Below, piece after piece: positions 24,095 to 34,095 of a stretch of 64,000 nt of DNA. The position numbers and the translations under genes are program-made. Below the pieces are notes generated by a model. It worked only from the letters and a program-made list of their open reading frames with translations. It did not search any database and was not told where the DNA came from. Each line of letters starts with the position of its first letter. Positions within the stretch are counted from its first letter, which is position 1. The stretch spans positions 248,001 to 312,000 of the forward strand of contig JAGPCY010000004.1 of assembly GCA_018057825.1 (NCBI GenBank). The letters run 5' to 3'. Source of the DNA: Kofleriaceae bacterium (GTDB lineage: Bacteria; Myxococcota_A; Polyangia; Haliangiales; Haliangiaceae).

Positions 24095-26395
24095 ATGCCG
24101 ATCGATCTCGACGCGCTGGCCGCGCTCCTCCGCCACGACGCCACCCTGGCCGACCACCCTCTGGGCCGCCGCCTGGCCCTGCCGTCCGATCGCAGCGCCC
24201 TCACCGCCGCTGACGCCGGGGCGTGGTGGGCCCGCCTCCCGGACGGCCTGCGCCGCGCGGTCGCCGAGCGAGTCCTCACCACGCCGGCCGAGTGGCGGCA
24301 GGCGGTCACCCGCGTGCTCGATCGCCTGAACGCATCGCCGAACCTGGCCGCCGAGTTCGTGCTCGATCCGATCGCGACCATGCCGCGCCTGGGCTACGCG
24401 GCCGCCGCCGAGCTGCGCGCCGAGGTCGAGCGCGCCCGCGGCCGTCGGTCGCCGCGCCGGCGCGGGTTGCCGTCGACGTTTCGCAACCTGCAGCTCACCG
24501 TCCCCGGCGCGCCCGAGCCGCTGGCGCCGCGCCGGCCGACCCGGACGCCGCCCCCGACCAACCCGCTCGGCGACTTCGATCTGGTCGTGCAGCTCGGCTT
24601 CGCGCCGGCGCTCCACATGGTCCGATCGGCGCTCCAGGTCGAGCCGCTGCGCTTCGGCACGTCGCAGGTCCTGGTCAACCGGCCGATCGCGCTCACCGCC
24701 GCGCCCGCGACCGCCACCGCGGGGGCCGCCGTCGACCTGACGTTCGAGATCTCGTTCGGCCCCGCCAACGCGGATCCCGCGACCCTCATCCGCCTCGAGC
24801 TGGTCGCCCGCCTGACCCTGGCCGCCCAGGGCGTCGACGTGACCGCGACCTTCGATCAGCTCATCACCGTCCGGTTCCTCGGCCAGGACTTCGATCGCGC
24901 CAGCCTGAACCCGGTGATCGCCGGCCTGGTCCCGAGCCTCGACCTCGACGCCGACGTCGCCGCGGCGCTGGCCGACGACGCCTGGGGCTTCCTCGAGACC
25001 CGGCTGCGCGGGGTCGAGCCGCTGGCGCTACCGGCCGTCGGCGAGGAGGTCGCGGCGGCCCTTGGCCTCGACCTGTCGGCCGCCGCCATCGCCACCCAGG
25101 TCGCGGTCCGCGCCGACATGATCGTCATCGCGGTCGCGTTCACCGACCCGGTCGGCGGGGTCGCGACGCTCGCCCCGGACCTGGCTCGGGTCCAGCGCTT
25201 CATCGGTCCGCCCGGGGAGCTGGGGCTCGGCGTCCATGAGCGCGTCATGCGCCACAAGGTCGGCGCCGAGTGGAACGCGACCCGCCGGGGGCGCAGGGCC
25301 GCCGGCTACGACGGCCCCGGGGAGCTGGTGTTCGGCGAGTTCCGCGGTCTGCAGGTCGCGCCCGGGCGCCTGACCGTGTCGATCCGTGGCCGGATCCGCC
25401 TCGGCGGCGACGCCTTCGACTGGCTCATCCCCGATCTGAACTTCGATGCCGACCAGATCATGGCCCCGGTCGTCGACCCGGCGCGCCACGTGCTGCGGCT
25501 GGTGCCGCTCGACACCGAGGTCGACGTCGACGATGACGACGTCGTGCGCCTGACGCTCCTGTTCGCGGCCGCCGCGGCGACCGCCGCCGCCGGGCCGCTG
25601 GCCCTCCTCGGCCTGGCGCTCGAGGGCGTCCTGATCAGCGCGCTGGCGACCGCCCTGGCCGTCATGGTCGTGCCGGCCGGCGTCGAGGTGATCGGCGCGG
25701 GCGCCGACCTCGGCGGCGCGGCGGCCGAGGTCCCCATCGAGGCGACGATCGACGACCTGGGCACGCTGGGCGCGGTCGGCGTGACCGCCGCCACCGACGA
25801 GCTGCTGTTCGCGCTCGAGGCCAGGTTCCTGCCGCCGGCGCCGACCCTGTCGGCGGTCATCGAGCCCGGGGCCTACACGCCGCCGTCGTGGACCGAGGTC
25901 GAGCGCGTCGATCGGATCGAGCGCCGCCGGCGCGGTGATGGGTGGCAGCTCGTGCGGGTGCGGCGCACCGTCCACCGCCGGGTGTTTCCCCTGGCGTTCC
26001 AGATCGTGGCCCAGAACCGCCAGGGCCCGTCGGCGATCTCGTGGCAGATGTTCTTCGAGCCGGTCGGGCAGCCGGCCGCCCGGGTCCGGGTCGCCGCGGG
26101 GCAGCGGGTCGGGCGCCGAGCCTGGGCCACGCCGAGCTGTCTGCCGCCGCGGCCCGGCCTGGTCGAGTGGCGGCCGGTCTTGCGCGCCACGGTCGGCGAC
26201 GCCTTCCACACCACGACGATCGAATACGCGTTCTCGCCGGTGTGGGGCGCCGACGACCTCATCGACGAGCAGGTGACCGAGGTCGCGCTCGGCGACCCCG
26301 GCGTCGTCCCCGAGCGTCCACCCGGCCCGGCGATCGAGGTGTCGCCGACCGGACCCCGCGTGCCGGCGCGGCCGCCGCCGGGCCGGCCGCGCTGA
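24095..26395 (+). CDS. Large protein of unknown function inside the nucleoside salvage cluster
   Basis: This protein of 766 residues has no family I recognise. Residues 1-120 are helical and Arg/Ala-rich; 120-470 alternate strands and helices with blocks such as DLVVQLGFAPALHMVRSALQ, VDVTATFDQLITVRFLGQDF and LQVAPGRLTVSIRGRIRLGG. Around residues 490-550 a long Ala/Leu/Val-rich stretch could form two membrane or buried helices. The end is Pro/Arg-rich. No signal peptide is obvious. ATG 24095 is used; an ATG at 24071 is possible. It sits between deoA (139-bp gap) and the purine nucleoside phosphorylase gene (164-bp gap), all on one strand. Confidence 0.65.
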   Translation: MPIDLDALAALLRHDATLADHPLGRRLALPSDRSALTAADAGAWWARLPDGLRRAVAERVLTTPAEWRQAVTRVLDRLNASPNLAAEFVLDPIATMPRLGYAAAAELRAEVERARGRRSPRRRGLPSTFRNLQLTVPGAPEPLAPRRPTRTPPPTNPLGDFDLVVQLGFAPALHMVRSALQVEPLRFGTSQVLVNRPIALTAAPATATAGAAVDLTFEISFGPANADPATLIRLELVARLTLAAQGVDVTATFDQLITVRFLGQDFDRASLNPVIAGLVPSLDLDADVAAALADDAWGFLETRLRGVEPLALPAVGEEVAAALGLDLSAAAIATQVAVRADMIVIAVAFTDPVGGVATLAPDLARVQRFIGPPGELGLGVHERVMRHKVGAEWNATRRGRRAAGYDGPGELVFGEFRGLQVAPGRLTVSIRGRIRLGGDAFDWLIPDLNFDADQIMAPVVDPARHVLRLVPLDTEVDVDDDDVVRLTLLFAAAAATAAAGPLALLGLALEGVLISALATALAVMVVPAGVEVIGAGADLGGAAAEVPIEATIDDLGTLGAVGVTAATDELLFALEARFLPPAPTLSAVIEPGAYTPPSWTEVERVDRIERRRRGDGWQLVRVRRTVHRRVFPLAFQIVAQNRQGPSAISWQMFFEPVGQPAARVRVAAGQRVGRRAWATPSCLPPRPGLVEWRPVLRATVGDAFHTTTIEYAFSPVWGADDLIDEQVTEVALGDPGVVPERPPGPAIEVSPTGPRVPARPPPGRPR

Positions 26396-26559
26396 CCGCG
26401 GCGCGCTCGCGGTCGCGCCTCGACGGTGGGGTTGGCGATCAGGCGAGGCGCGGCGCCCGCGCGAATCTCGGCCACCGGCACCACCGGGCCGGGACCCCCG
26501 GGTAGACTGATCGGTGGCGGGGGCGCGGCCGAGCCGGCCGACGCCATCGCTGGAGTCTC

Positions 26560-27423
26560 ATGTCCTCTCCTCCTGACGATCTCTACCAGCGGGTCCACGC
26601 GGCCGCCGACGTGGTGCGCGCCCGCCTGGGTGGCCGGGTGCCGCGGGTCGGTCTGATCCTGGGCTCGGGCCTCGGCGGGTTCGCCGACGGCCTGGCCGAT
26701 CCGGTCCGCATCGACTACGGCGAGCTGCCCGGGTTCCCGGTCTCGAAGGTCCACGGCCACGCCGGTCGCCTGGTCGTCGGCGAGCGCGGCGGCGCCACCT
26801 GCGTCGCGATGCAGGGCCGGGTCCACCTGTACGAGGGCCACCCGGCCGCGGTGGTGGCCTTCCCGGCCCGGGTCCTGGTCGCGCTCGGTGCGCGCGTCGT
26901 GATCGTCACCAACGCCGCCGGTGGGCTCAACCCGAGCTGGCCGCCCGGCACGCTGATGCTGATCCGCGACCACCTCGACTTCCTGCGCGATCACCCGCTG
27001 CGTGGACCCAACGACGATCGCCTCGGCCCGCGCTTCCCCGACATGACCACCGCCTATGCGCCCGAGCTGCGCGCGCTGGTCCGCGAGGTCGCGGCCGGCC
27101 AAGGCGTCGACCTCGCCGAGGGCGTCTACGTCGCGATGCCGGGTCCGTGTTACGAGACCCCGGCTGAGGTCAAGATGCTGCAGGTCCTGGGCGCCGACGC
27201 CACCGGCATGTCGACGGTGCCCGAGGTGATCGTCGCGCGCCACATGGGCGCGCGGGTGATCGGCATCTCGTGCATCACCAACCAGGCCGCCGGGATCACC
27301 GGCGCCGCCTTGTCCCACGACGAGGTCACCGAGACCGCGGCCCGGGTCCGCGCGACCTTCGAGGGGCTCCTCGACGGCATCCTCGCCGCGCTGGTCGGCG
27401 GTGGCCACCTGGAGGCCGCGTGA
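26560..27423 (+). CDS. punA: Purine-nucleoside phosphorylase
   Basis: This 287-residue trimeric-type PNP converts purine (deoxy)nucleosides and phosphate to base and (deoxy)ribose 1-phosphate. It shows LILGSGLGGFADGL, FPVSKVHGHAGRLVVG, MQGRVHLYEGHP, VTNAAGGLNPSW, the substrate-pocket block YVAMPGPCYETPAEVKMLQ, and GMSTVPEVIVARHMG with the base-contacting CITNQAAGI. It overlaps cdd by 4 nt (GTGA), so the two are coupled. Confidence 0.95.
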   Translation: MSSPPDDLYQRVHAAADVVRARLGGRVPRVGLILGSGLGGFADGLADPVRIDYGELPGFPVSKVHGHAGRLVVGERGGATCVAMQGRVHLYEGHPAAVVAFPARVLVALGARVVIVTNAAGGLNPSWPPGTLMLIRDHLDFLRDHPLRGPNDDRLGPRFPDMTTAYAPELRALVREVAAGQGVDLAEGVYVAMPGPCYETPAEVKMLQVLGADATGMSTVPEVIVARHMGARVIGISCITNQAAGITGAALSHDEVTETAARVRATFEGLLDGILAALVGGGHLEAA

Positions 27424-27914
27424 CCCGGCGCCGCCCCGATCTGATCGCCCTGGCCCGCGCCGCCCAGGCCCGGGCCTACGCGCCGTACTCGGGCTTCCGG
27501 GTCGGCTGCGCGCTGGTGAGCCGCGACGGCGCGGTCTTCACCGGCGCCAACGTCGAGAACGCGTCGTACGGCCTGTGCATCTGCGCCGAGCGCAACGCGA
27601 TCATGGCGATGGTCCTGGCCGGCCACCGCGACCTCGCCGAGGTGGTGGTGGCGACCGACGTCGCGCCGCCGGCCTCGCCGTGTGGCATGTGCCGCCAGAC
27701 CCTGCTCGAGTTCACCGCCGACCCGACCCAGACCGTGGTCACCGCGGTCGGCCCCGGGGACGCGCGCGCGGCCTGGACCGTGGCTCAGCTCCTGCCCGCC
27801 GGCTTCACCGGCGCCCAGCTCACGCCGCCGCCGCGGGCTAGACCTGCCGCAACGGGTGCAGCGCGAGGTGCAGCTCGCCCGCGGTCACCTCGGCGGACGC
27901 CGCGGCCGGGGTGA
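27420..27914 (+). CDS. cdd: Cytidine deaminase
   Basis: This 164-residue zinc enzyme deaminates cytidine and deoxycytidine. The core has YAPYSGFRVGCALV, GANVENASYGLCICAERNAI (zinc ligand Cys and catalytic Glu) and PCGMCRQTLLEF. It is about 30 residues longer than usual: the Arg/Pro/Ala-rich tail runs 77 bp into the 3' end of the convergent kinase gene. GTG 27420 overlaps the preceding stop. With deoC, deoA and PNP it completes a nucleoside salvage set. Confidence 0.93.
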   Translation: MTRRRPDLIALARAAQARAYAPYSGFRVGCALVSRDGAVFTGANVENASYGLCICAERNAIMAMVLAGHRDLAEVVVATDVAPPASPCGMCRQTLLEFTADPTQTVVTAVGPGDARAAWTVAQLLPAGFTGAQLTPPPRARPAATGAARGAARPRSPRRTPRPG

Positions 27915-29319
27915 TGATCACCGCGACCTCGACGGTGGTACCGCCGCCGCCGGCCAGGTAGATGACCCGCTTGACCGCGGCGCGGCGGGCCAGCGCCGCC
28001 GTCAGATCGCGCAGGAGGCCGGGGTAGACCTCGAGGAGCCCGGAGTCGCGCACGTCGATCCCGCCGACGTCGCCGGCGATCCCGAGGAACTCGAGGAACG
28101 CCTGGTTGGCGATCCGCACCCGTCCTTCGAGGTTGAGCGCCGCCATCGGGATCGGCGCCGCCGCGAACACCTCGTGGCCGGCCTTGATCCGGTGGTCGGC
28201 CTCGCGGCGCTCGCGCCCGGCGTCGGTCGAGCCGGCGCGCCGCCGCTGGGTCTCCATGCCCAGCATGTTCATGAGCGTGCGCAGCTCGTACATGAAGCCG
28301 GCGACGTCGGGGTGGCGATCGCCCGGCTGCTTGGCGGTCGCTCGGGCCACGATCTCGTCGGCTCGCTCGTCGAGAGCCTCGTCGACCAGGCTCGACGGCG
28401 GCGGGATGCTCTGGCCGAGCTGGGCCGCGAAGACCTCGTCGACCGTGCCGGCGAAGGGCAGGCGCCCGGTCAGCAGCTCGAACATGACCACGCCCAGGGC
28501 GTACAGGTCGGAGGCGACGGTGGCCGGGCCGCCGTGGATGCGCTCGGGGGCGAGGTACTCCGGCGTGCCGTCGACCTGGCCGCCGGCGGCGGCCCGATCC
28601 GGTCGCGACAGGCCGAAGTCGAGGAGCTTCACCACCCGGCGCTGGGCCGCGCCTTTGACCAGGAAGATGTTCTCGCTCTTGATGTCGCCGTGGATGATGG
28701 CGCGGTTGTGGATGTAGCGCAGCGCCTCGCACACCTGCCACAGCACGTCGCACGCGACCTTGGGCGCGAGGCGACCGCCCTGGCGCAGCTTCGAGTGCAT
28801 GGTCTGGCCGTCGAGGAGCTCCATCACCATGAACAAGCCAAACTGCGGATCCTCACCGAAGTCGACGATCGAGCAGATGTTGTCGTGGGTGCAGGCGGAG
28901 GCCAGGCGGGCCTCACGGTAGAACATCTCGCGGATCCGCGGATCCATCGCGATCGGGGTCTTGATCAGCTTCAGGGCGAAGGCCTTGCCGAGCGCCTGGT
29001 GGCGGACCCGGAGGACCCGGCCCATGCCGCCGCGGCCGAGCTGGGCCTCGACCACGTAGCGGCCGCCGATCAGGTCGCCGAGGCGGGCGCCGCGGACGCG
29101 TTCGGCCGCGCTATCGGTCCCGGCGCTCGACGGGGGATTGCCGTGGGCCGCGCTGGCCGGTCCGGGCGCGACCACCGGGGCCAGGCCCAGCTCGCCCGGC
29201 CGCGCCAGGCCGACGTCGCTACCGCCCAGGAGGCTGAGCGTGATCGACGGCAGCAAGGTCTCGTGGCCATCGCTGGGGCGGGCGTCGTCGTCGTCGACCG
29301 GGTCGGTCGCGTCCCCCAT
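27838..29319 (-). CDS. Ser/Thr protein kinase with C-terminal PAS-like domain
   Basis: This 493-residue protein has an ~80-residue disordered N-terminus, then a Hanks-type kinase domain (~88-345): [12 protein letters not shown], Lys117 in [17 protein letters not shown] (HGD instead of HRD, Asp212), LLDFGLS (Asp234), GTPEYLAPE. Residues ~365-490 look like a PAS domain ([27 protein letters not shown]), suggesting a cytoplasmic signal input. No membrane helix is seen. The start codon overlaps the cyaY start on the other strand (CATG at 29317-29320), and the 3' end overlaps cdd by 77 bp. Confidence 0.9.
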   Translation of the reverse strand: MGDATDPVDDDDARPSDGHETLLPSITLSLLGGSDVGLARPGELGLAPVVAPGPASAAHGNPPSSAGTDSAAERVRGARLGDLIGGRYVVEAQLGRGGMGRVLRVRHQALGKAFALKLIKTPIAMDPRIREMFYREARLASACTHDNICSIVDFGEDPQFGLFMVMELLDGQTMHSKLRQGGRLAPKVACDVLWQVCEALRYIHNRAIIHGDIKSENIFLVKGAAQRRVVKLLDFGLSRPDRAAAGGQVDGTPEYLAPERIHGGPATVASDLYALGVVMFELLTGRLPFAGTVDEVFAAQLGQSIPPPSSLVDEALDERADEIVARATAKQPGDRHPDVAGFMYELRTLMNMLGMETQRRRAGSTDAGRERREADHRIKAGHEVFAAAPIPMAALNLEGRVRIANQAFLEFLGIAGDVGGIDVRDSGLLEVYPGLLRDLTAALARRAAVKRVIYLAGGGGTTVEVAVIITPAAASAEVTAGELHLALHPLRQV

Positions 29320-29677
29320 GGCCGCGAGTGTAACCGAAAAACAGTGCTACACGATCGCGGTGGATGCCGACGGCTTCGACTCACGCGCGCACGCCGAGCT
29401 CAGCTACCTCGAGGAGCGCCTCGGCGACCTCGACCCCGACCAGGTCGAGGTCTCGACCTCGGCTGGGGTCCTGCGCCTCGACCTGCGCGATGGCACCAAG
29501 GTCGTGATCAACAGCCACCGCGCCGCCGGCCAGATCTGGATGGCCGCGGTGGCCACCGCCTGGCACTTCGATCCGCTCGACGACGGCCGGTGGGTGGCCC
29601 GGCGGACCGACGAGGAGCTGCGCGCCACGATCGCCCGGGTGCTGCGCGAGCGGATCGGCCTCGAGGTCGCGCTGTAG
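29318..29677 (+). CDS. cyaY: Iron donor protein CyaY (frataxin family)
   Basis: This 119-residue protein has the bacterial frataxin pattern: an acidic first helix (ELSYLEERLGDLDPDQVEVS), GVLRLDLRDGTKVVINSHRAAGQIWMA, WHFDPLDDGRW and a final helix with ARRTDEELRATIARVL. CyaY binds iron and modulates Fe-S cluster assembly by the Isc machinery. The ATG at 29318 matches expected length; no in-frame start just downstream fits better. Its start shares two bases with that of the divergent PAS kinase. Confidence 0.85.
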   Translation: MAASVTEKQCYTIAVDADGFDSRAHAELSYLEERLGDLDPDQVEVSTSAGVLRLDLRDGTKVVINSHRAAGQIWMAAVATAWHFDPLDDGRWVARRTDEELRATIARVLRERIGLEVAL

Positions 29678-29778
29678 CCGAAGGGGCCGCGGAGCGCGCT
29701 CGCGACGGGCTGGATCGGCTCGACCAGATGCGCCGGCCCCCGCCCACGGCCGGGCGACTTCGGGTAACCTCTCCGCCC

Positions 29779-30147
29779 ATGGCTGAATCGCAGTTCGTCT
29801 CGTTGATCCGCACCTGGGCCGCGGTGGCCTGGGCCGACGGCAAGATCGCCGACGCCGAGCGGGTCGCGCTCCAGCGCTTGATCGACGGCGCCGAGCTGTC
29901 CGCGGACGATCGCGCGATCGCCAACCAGTTCCTCGCCGCGCCGGTCGAGCTCGGCGCCGGCCTGGCCGCGCTGGCCCCCGACTCGCGCCGAGGCATCTAC
30001 AAGGCGGCGTGCCGGATGGCCGCCGTCGACCGCGAGGTCACCGACAGCGAGCGCTCGCTCCTGGTCCGGCTGCGCGACGGCCTGGGCCTGGCGGTCGACG
30101 ACGCCCGCGAGATCGAGGCCTCGATCGCCGGGGTCACCGCGAGCTGA
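29779..30147 (+). CDS. TerB-like small helical protein
   Basis: This 122-residue all-helical protein fits the TerB/DjlA N-terminal pattern: RTWAAVAWADGKIADAERVALQRLI, then AACRMAAVDREVTDSERSLLVRLRDGLGL. The repeated ADG/DREV-T acidic turns are the two metal-binding-like motifs of the TerB fold. Function outside tellurite gene clusters is poorly known. Its stop overlaps the lipase start (TGATG), so these two are coupled. It lies 101 bp after cyaY. Confidence 0.75.
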   Translation: MAESQFVSLIRTWAAVAWADGKIADAERVALQRLIDGAELSADDRAIANQFLAAPVELGAGLAALAPDSRRGIYKAACRMAAVDREVTDSERSLLVRLRDGLGLAVDDAREIEASIAGVTAS

Positions 30148-30974
30148 TGCGGCAGCCGCGGCACCCGGCCGGCCAGCTCGTGTGGCGGGGGGCGGTGGCG
30201 CTGGTTTCGGACGCCCTCATGGCGACCGGGATCTACCCGTTCGTCCCCCACGCGACCATGGCGTGGTCGCGCTGGCGCAAAGCTCGCCCGTCGCCGCCGC
30301 GCCAGGTGCGCACCGCGCTCCACGAGTGGGGCACCGCGCTGGCGCTGTCGGCGGCCCGGCCCCTGGGGTTCCTGCCGTTGCCCGGCGGTCGCGGCCGCGG
30401 CCCTCGCCCGGTCATCCTCGTCCACGGCTACGCGATGAACCGGGCCAACTTCGTCGTCCTGGCGCGCCGGCTGGCGGCCGCCGGCCTCGGTCCGGTGCTC
30501 GGCTTCGAGTACTGGACCCTGGGCAAGACCGGCTCCGCGGCGCGTCGCCTCGGACGCTACGTCGATCAGGTGCTGGCGGCGACCGGCGCCGAGGCGGTCG
30601 ATCTAGTCGGCCACTCGATGGGCGGCGTCGTCGGCCGCTACTACGTCACCCTGGGCGAGGGCGATCGCAAGGTCGCGAACCTCATCACCCTGGGGTCGCC
30701 CCACAGCGGCACCGACGTCAGCGCGATCGGCCTGGGCGCGCCGACCAAGGAGCTCCTGCTCAACTCGACCCTGATCCAGCGGCTCGACGCCGCGCCCCGA
30801 CCCAGCCACGCCAAGGTCACCGTGATCTGGTCGCGGTCCGACGCCTTGGTCCCCGGCGCGCGCCACGCCCGGATCGACGGCGTCGATGAGGTTCTGTTCG
30901 ACGACCTCGGTCATCTGTCGCTGCTCACCGACCGCCGGGTGGCGGACGAGGTGATCGCGCGGCTTGCTCGGTAG
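30147..30974 (+). CDS. Triacylglycerol lipase-like alpha/beta hydrolase
   Basis: This 275-residue protein has a long helical N-terminus (~1-75, one possible membrane helix with ALVSDALMATGIYPFV) and an alpha/beta hydrolase core: PVILVHGYAMNRANF (oxyanion strand), VDLVGHSMGGVVGRYY with nucleophile Ser, LITLGSPHSGTDVSAIG, an Asp in WSRSDALVPG and His in DDLGHLSLLTD. The GHSMGG and GSPHSGT blocks are typical of bacterial lipases of the LipA/EstA type. Its 3' part is overlapped by a minus-strand gene. Confidence 0.85.
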   Translation: MRQPRHPAGQLVWRGAVALVSDALMATGIYPFVPHATMAWSRWRKARPSPPRQVRTALHEWGTALALSAARPLGFLPLPGGRGRGPRPVILVHGYAMNRANFVVLARRLAAAGLGPVLGFEYWTLGKTGSAARRLGRYVDQVLAATGAEAVDLVGHSMGGVVGRYYVTLGEGDRKVANLITLGSPHSGTDVSAIGLGAPTKELLLNSTLIQRLDAAPRPSHAKVTVIWSRSDALVPGARHARIDGVDEVLFDDLGHLSLLTDRRVADEVIARLAR

Positions 30975-31477
30975 GCGCGCGCCGGCGCGCCGACTCGGTG
31001 GGCCGTCGGGGTAGCGCTGGGCCAGGACCAGGTTGGCGGCGTTGAGCGCGGCGTCGAAGCGCCCGAACAGGCGCTTGGCCGCGGCCACCAGCCCGGGCGG
31101 GCCGTGGCGCCGCAAGTAGGACGCCTCGACCGCGGTGCCGCCCAGGAGCCAGGTGCACAGCTCGTCGACGATCGTGGCCTGGGTCCAGCGCGGGCGTCGA
31201 CCGGAGGCGGGCGGGGCGGGGGCGGGTTCGGCGGCGGCGTCGGCGGCGGCGACCGGCGTCGGCGTCGCGATCGGCGTCAGCACCGGGGGCGCGATCGGCG
31301 TCAGCACCGGCGTCGCGATCGGGGGCGGCGTCGGCGTCGCGATCGGCGTCGGCGTCGCCTGCTGGGCGCGCCGTTGCACCTCGGTCGCCAGCACCTCGGC
31401 GACGATCGCCCAAGCGGCCGCCTCGACCGCCGCTTCGAACCGGGCCAGCTCCTCGGTCAGGCTGACGATCGGGACGG

Positions 31478-31481
<4 letters not shown>
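30603..31481 (-). CDS. Hypothetical protein with a W...FG-AL helical motif
   Basis: The open frame of 292 residues starts at a GTG that overlaps the miaB stop by 4 nt, suggesting co-translation. Residues 1-40 are helical, 42-90 are a Pro/Thr/Ala repeat linker (ATPTPIATPTPPP-like). Residues ~95-155 (RWTQATIVDELCTWLLGG ... RLFGRFDAALNAA) resemble the short helical repeat that accompanies homing/HNH endonucleases; this is a loose match. From about residue 165 the frame runs antisense through the lipase gene for 372 bp and looks non-native, so the true end may be earlier if there is a frameshift. Confidence 0.5.
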
Positions 31482-32893
<1,412 letters not shown>

Positions 32894-32941
32894 CGGGCTC
32901 GCCCTTACCACGACCGGCCGGCCGGCGCTACGCTGTCGAGG

Positions 32942-33631
32942 ATGCTGCCGGCGCTGATCCAGCTCGTCGTGGCCGCCGCCGCGATCGCGGCCGGCGGGCT
33001 GGTCGCCGGCTCCCTCGGCGCCGCGGTGGTGGGCGCGCTGGTCGGGTTGACCGCCGCCGCGACCCGGCTCCTGTTCGCGCGGTTCGGCCACTTGATGTTT
33101 CGCGCCGGACGCATGGTCGAGGCGCGCCGCTACTATCAGGTCCTGGCGGTGGCGGCGTGGCGGCGGTCGCGGCGCGCCGCGGCGCGGGTCTCGATCGCGG
33201 CGACCTACGTCGGCGCCGGCGACTACGCGCGCGGCCGAGCCCTCCTGGCGGCGATCGAGCCCGATCACCTCGACGCCGCGACTCGGGCCGGCTGGCTCAA
33301 CAACCGCGCCTACGCCACCCTGCGGGCCGGGGCCACCGGCGCCGCCGCGCAGGCCGCCCTGGCGGACGTCCGCGCCGCCCTCGCGCTCTACGCCGAGGTG
33401 CCGGCCCTGCTCCACACCGAGGCCCTGGCCCTGGCGCGATGTGGCCGCCTCGACGACGCCATCGCGGCCTGGGATGCGCTGTGGCAGCGCGGCGAGCTGT
33501 CGCCGCGGCTCGACGCCGAGCGCCGCGACGATCTCGCCGTGGCCTGGGCGGCGCGCGGCGAGGCCGCCTACGCCGACGACTACCGGCGCCAGGCCCGGGC
33601 CGCGGTGCCCGACGCGCCGTGGCGGGCGTGA
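32942..33631 (+). CDS. Membrane-anchored TPR-like protein
   Basis: This 229-residue protein starts with two adjacent hydrophobic helices (~4-42, Ala/Val/Gly-rich), followed by ~180 residues of Ala/Leu/Arg helices with TPR-like spacing (RAGRMVEARRYYQVLAVAAW, AGDYARGRALLAAIEP, AEVPALLHTEALALARCGRLDDAIAAW). It is probably an inner-membrane protein with a cytoplasmic scaffold, function unknown. It is divergent from miaB with only 48 bp between. A 16-bp tandem repeat follows its stop. Confidence 0.65.
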   Translation: MLPALIQLVVAAAAIAAGGLVAGSLGAAVVGALVGLTAAATRLLFARFGHLMFRAGRMVEARRYYQVLAVAAWRRSRRAAARVSIAATYVGAGDYARGRALLAAIEPDHLDAATRAGWLNNRAYATLRAGATGAAAQAALADVRAALALYAEVPALLHTEALALARCGRLDDAIAAWDALWQRGELSPRLDAERRDDLAVAWAARGEAAYADDYRRQARAAVPDAPWRA

Positions 33632-33714
33632 GCCCAAGATCAACCACGCCCGAGATCAGCCACGCCCAAGATCAGCCACGCCCAAGATCAGCCACGCCCA
33701 AGATCAGCCACGCC
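33632..33714. repeat. 16-bp tandem repeat
   Basis: About five copies of CACGCCCAAGATCAGC, the first ones slightly degenerate (CCAAGATCAACCACGCCCGAGATCAGC), begin right after the TPR-like gene and run into the end of the convergent zinc-finger gene. The stop codon of that gene (33704-33706) lies inside the last copy. There are no spacers, so it is not a CRISPR. Confidence 0.9.
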
Positions 33715-34018
33715 ACTCCGGGCCGAGCTCGGCGGACAGGATGTCGGCGCACAGCGCGACGCACTCATCGCAGATCGCCACCGTCGCGGTGCCCAGCAGG
33801 CGCCGCACCTCGGAGTCCGGCTTGCCGCACCACGAGCAGCCGGCGATCGCGCGCGGCGGCGCGGTCGGCGGCGCGTCGTCGCAAAGCTCGGTCGGGACCC
33901 GGAACTCGCCGGTCGCGCGCACCGGCCCGACGCCGAGGCGATCGCGGCACGGCGAACACACCAGGATCAGCTCACCGCCGCCGAGCTGGCCGGCGCAGAT
34001 CGGACACGGACTGGCCAT
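33704..34018 (-). CDS. Orphan ClpX-type zinc-binding domain protein
   Basis: This 104-residue protein has two zinc-finger-like pairs. Residues 5-24 carry CPIC ... CSPC; residues ~60-95 match the ClpX N-terminal zinc domain (CSWCGKPDSEVRRLLG ... ICDECVALC). In ClpX this domain dimerises and binds adaptors and substrates. Here it has no ATPase attached, so it may act as an adaptor or binding module. ATG 34018 is chosen so that the first CPIC lies at the N-terminus. It lies 78 bp downstream of pilS on the same strand. Confidence 0.8.
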   Translation of the reverse strand: MASPCPICAGQLGGGELILVCSPCRDRLGVGPVRATGEFRVPTELCDDAPPTAPPRAIAGCSWCGKPDSEVRRLLGTATVAICDECVALCADILSAELGPEWRG

Positions 34019-34095
34019 GGCCAAAGTGTACGGGGCCAGGCCGGCGCACGTCGATCGGTGTGCCCAAACTCGTGCGTGGACGCCGCCCGCGGCCG

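Noticed and set aside
33632-33714. Possible CRISPR or integron attachment site
   Set aside because: It is a plain 16-bp tandem repeat without spacers, integrase or cassettes.
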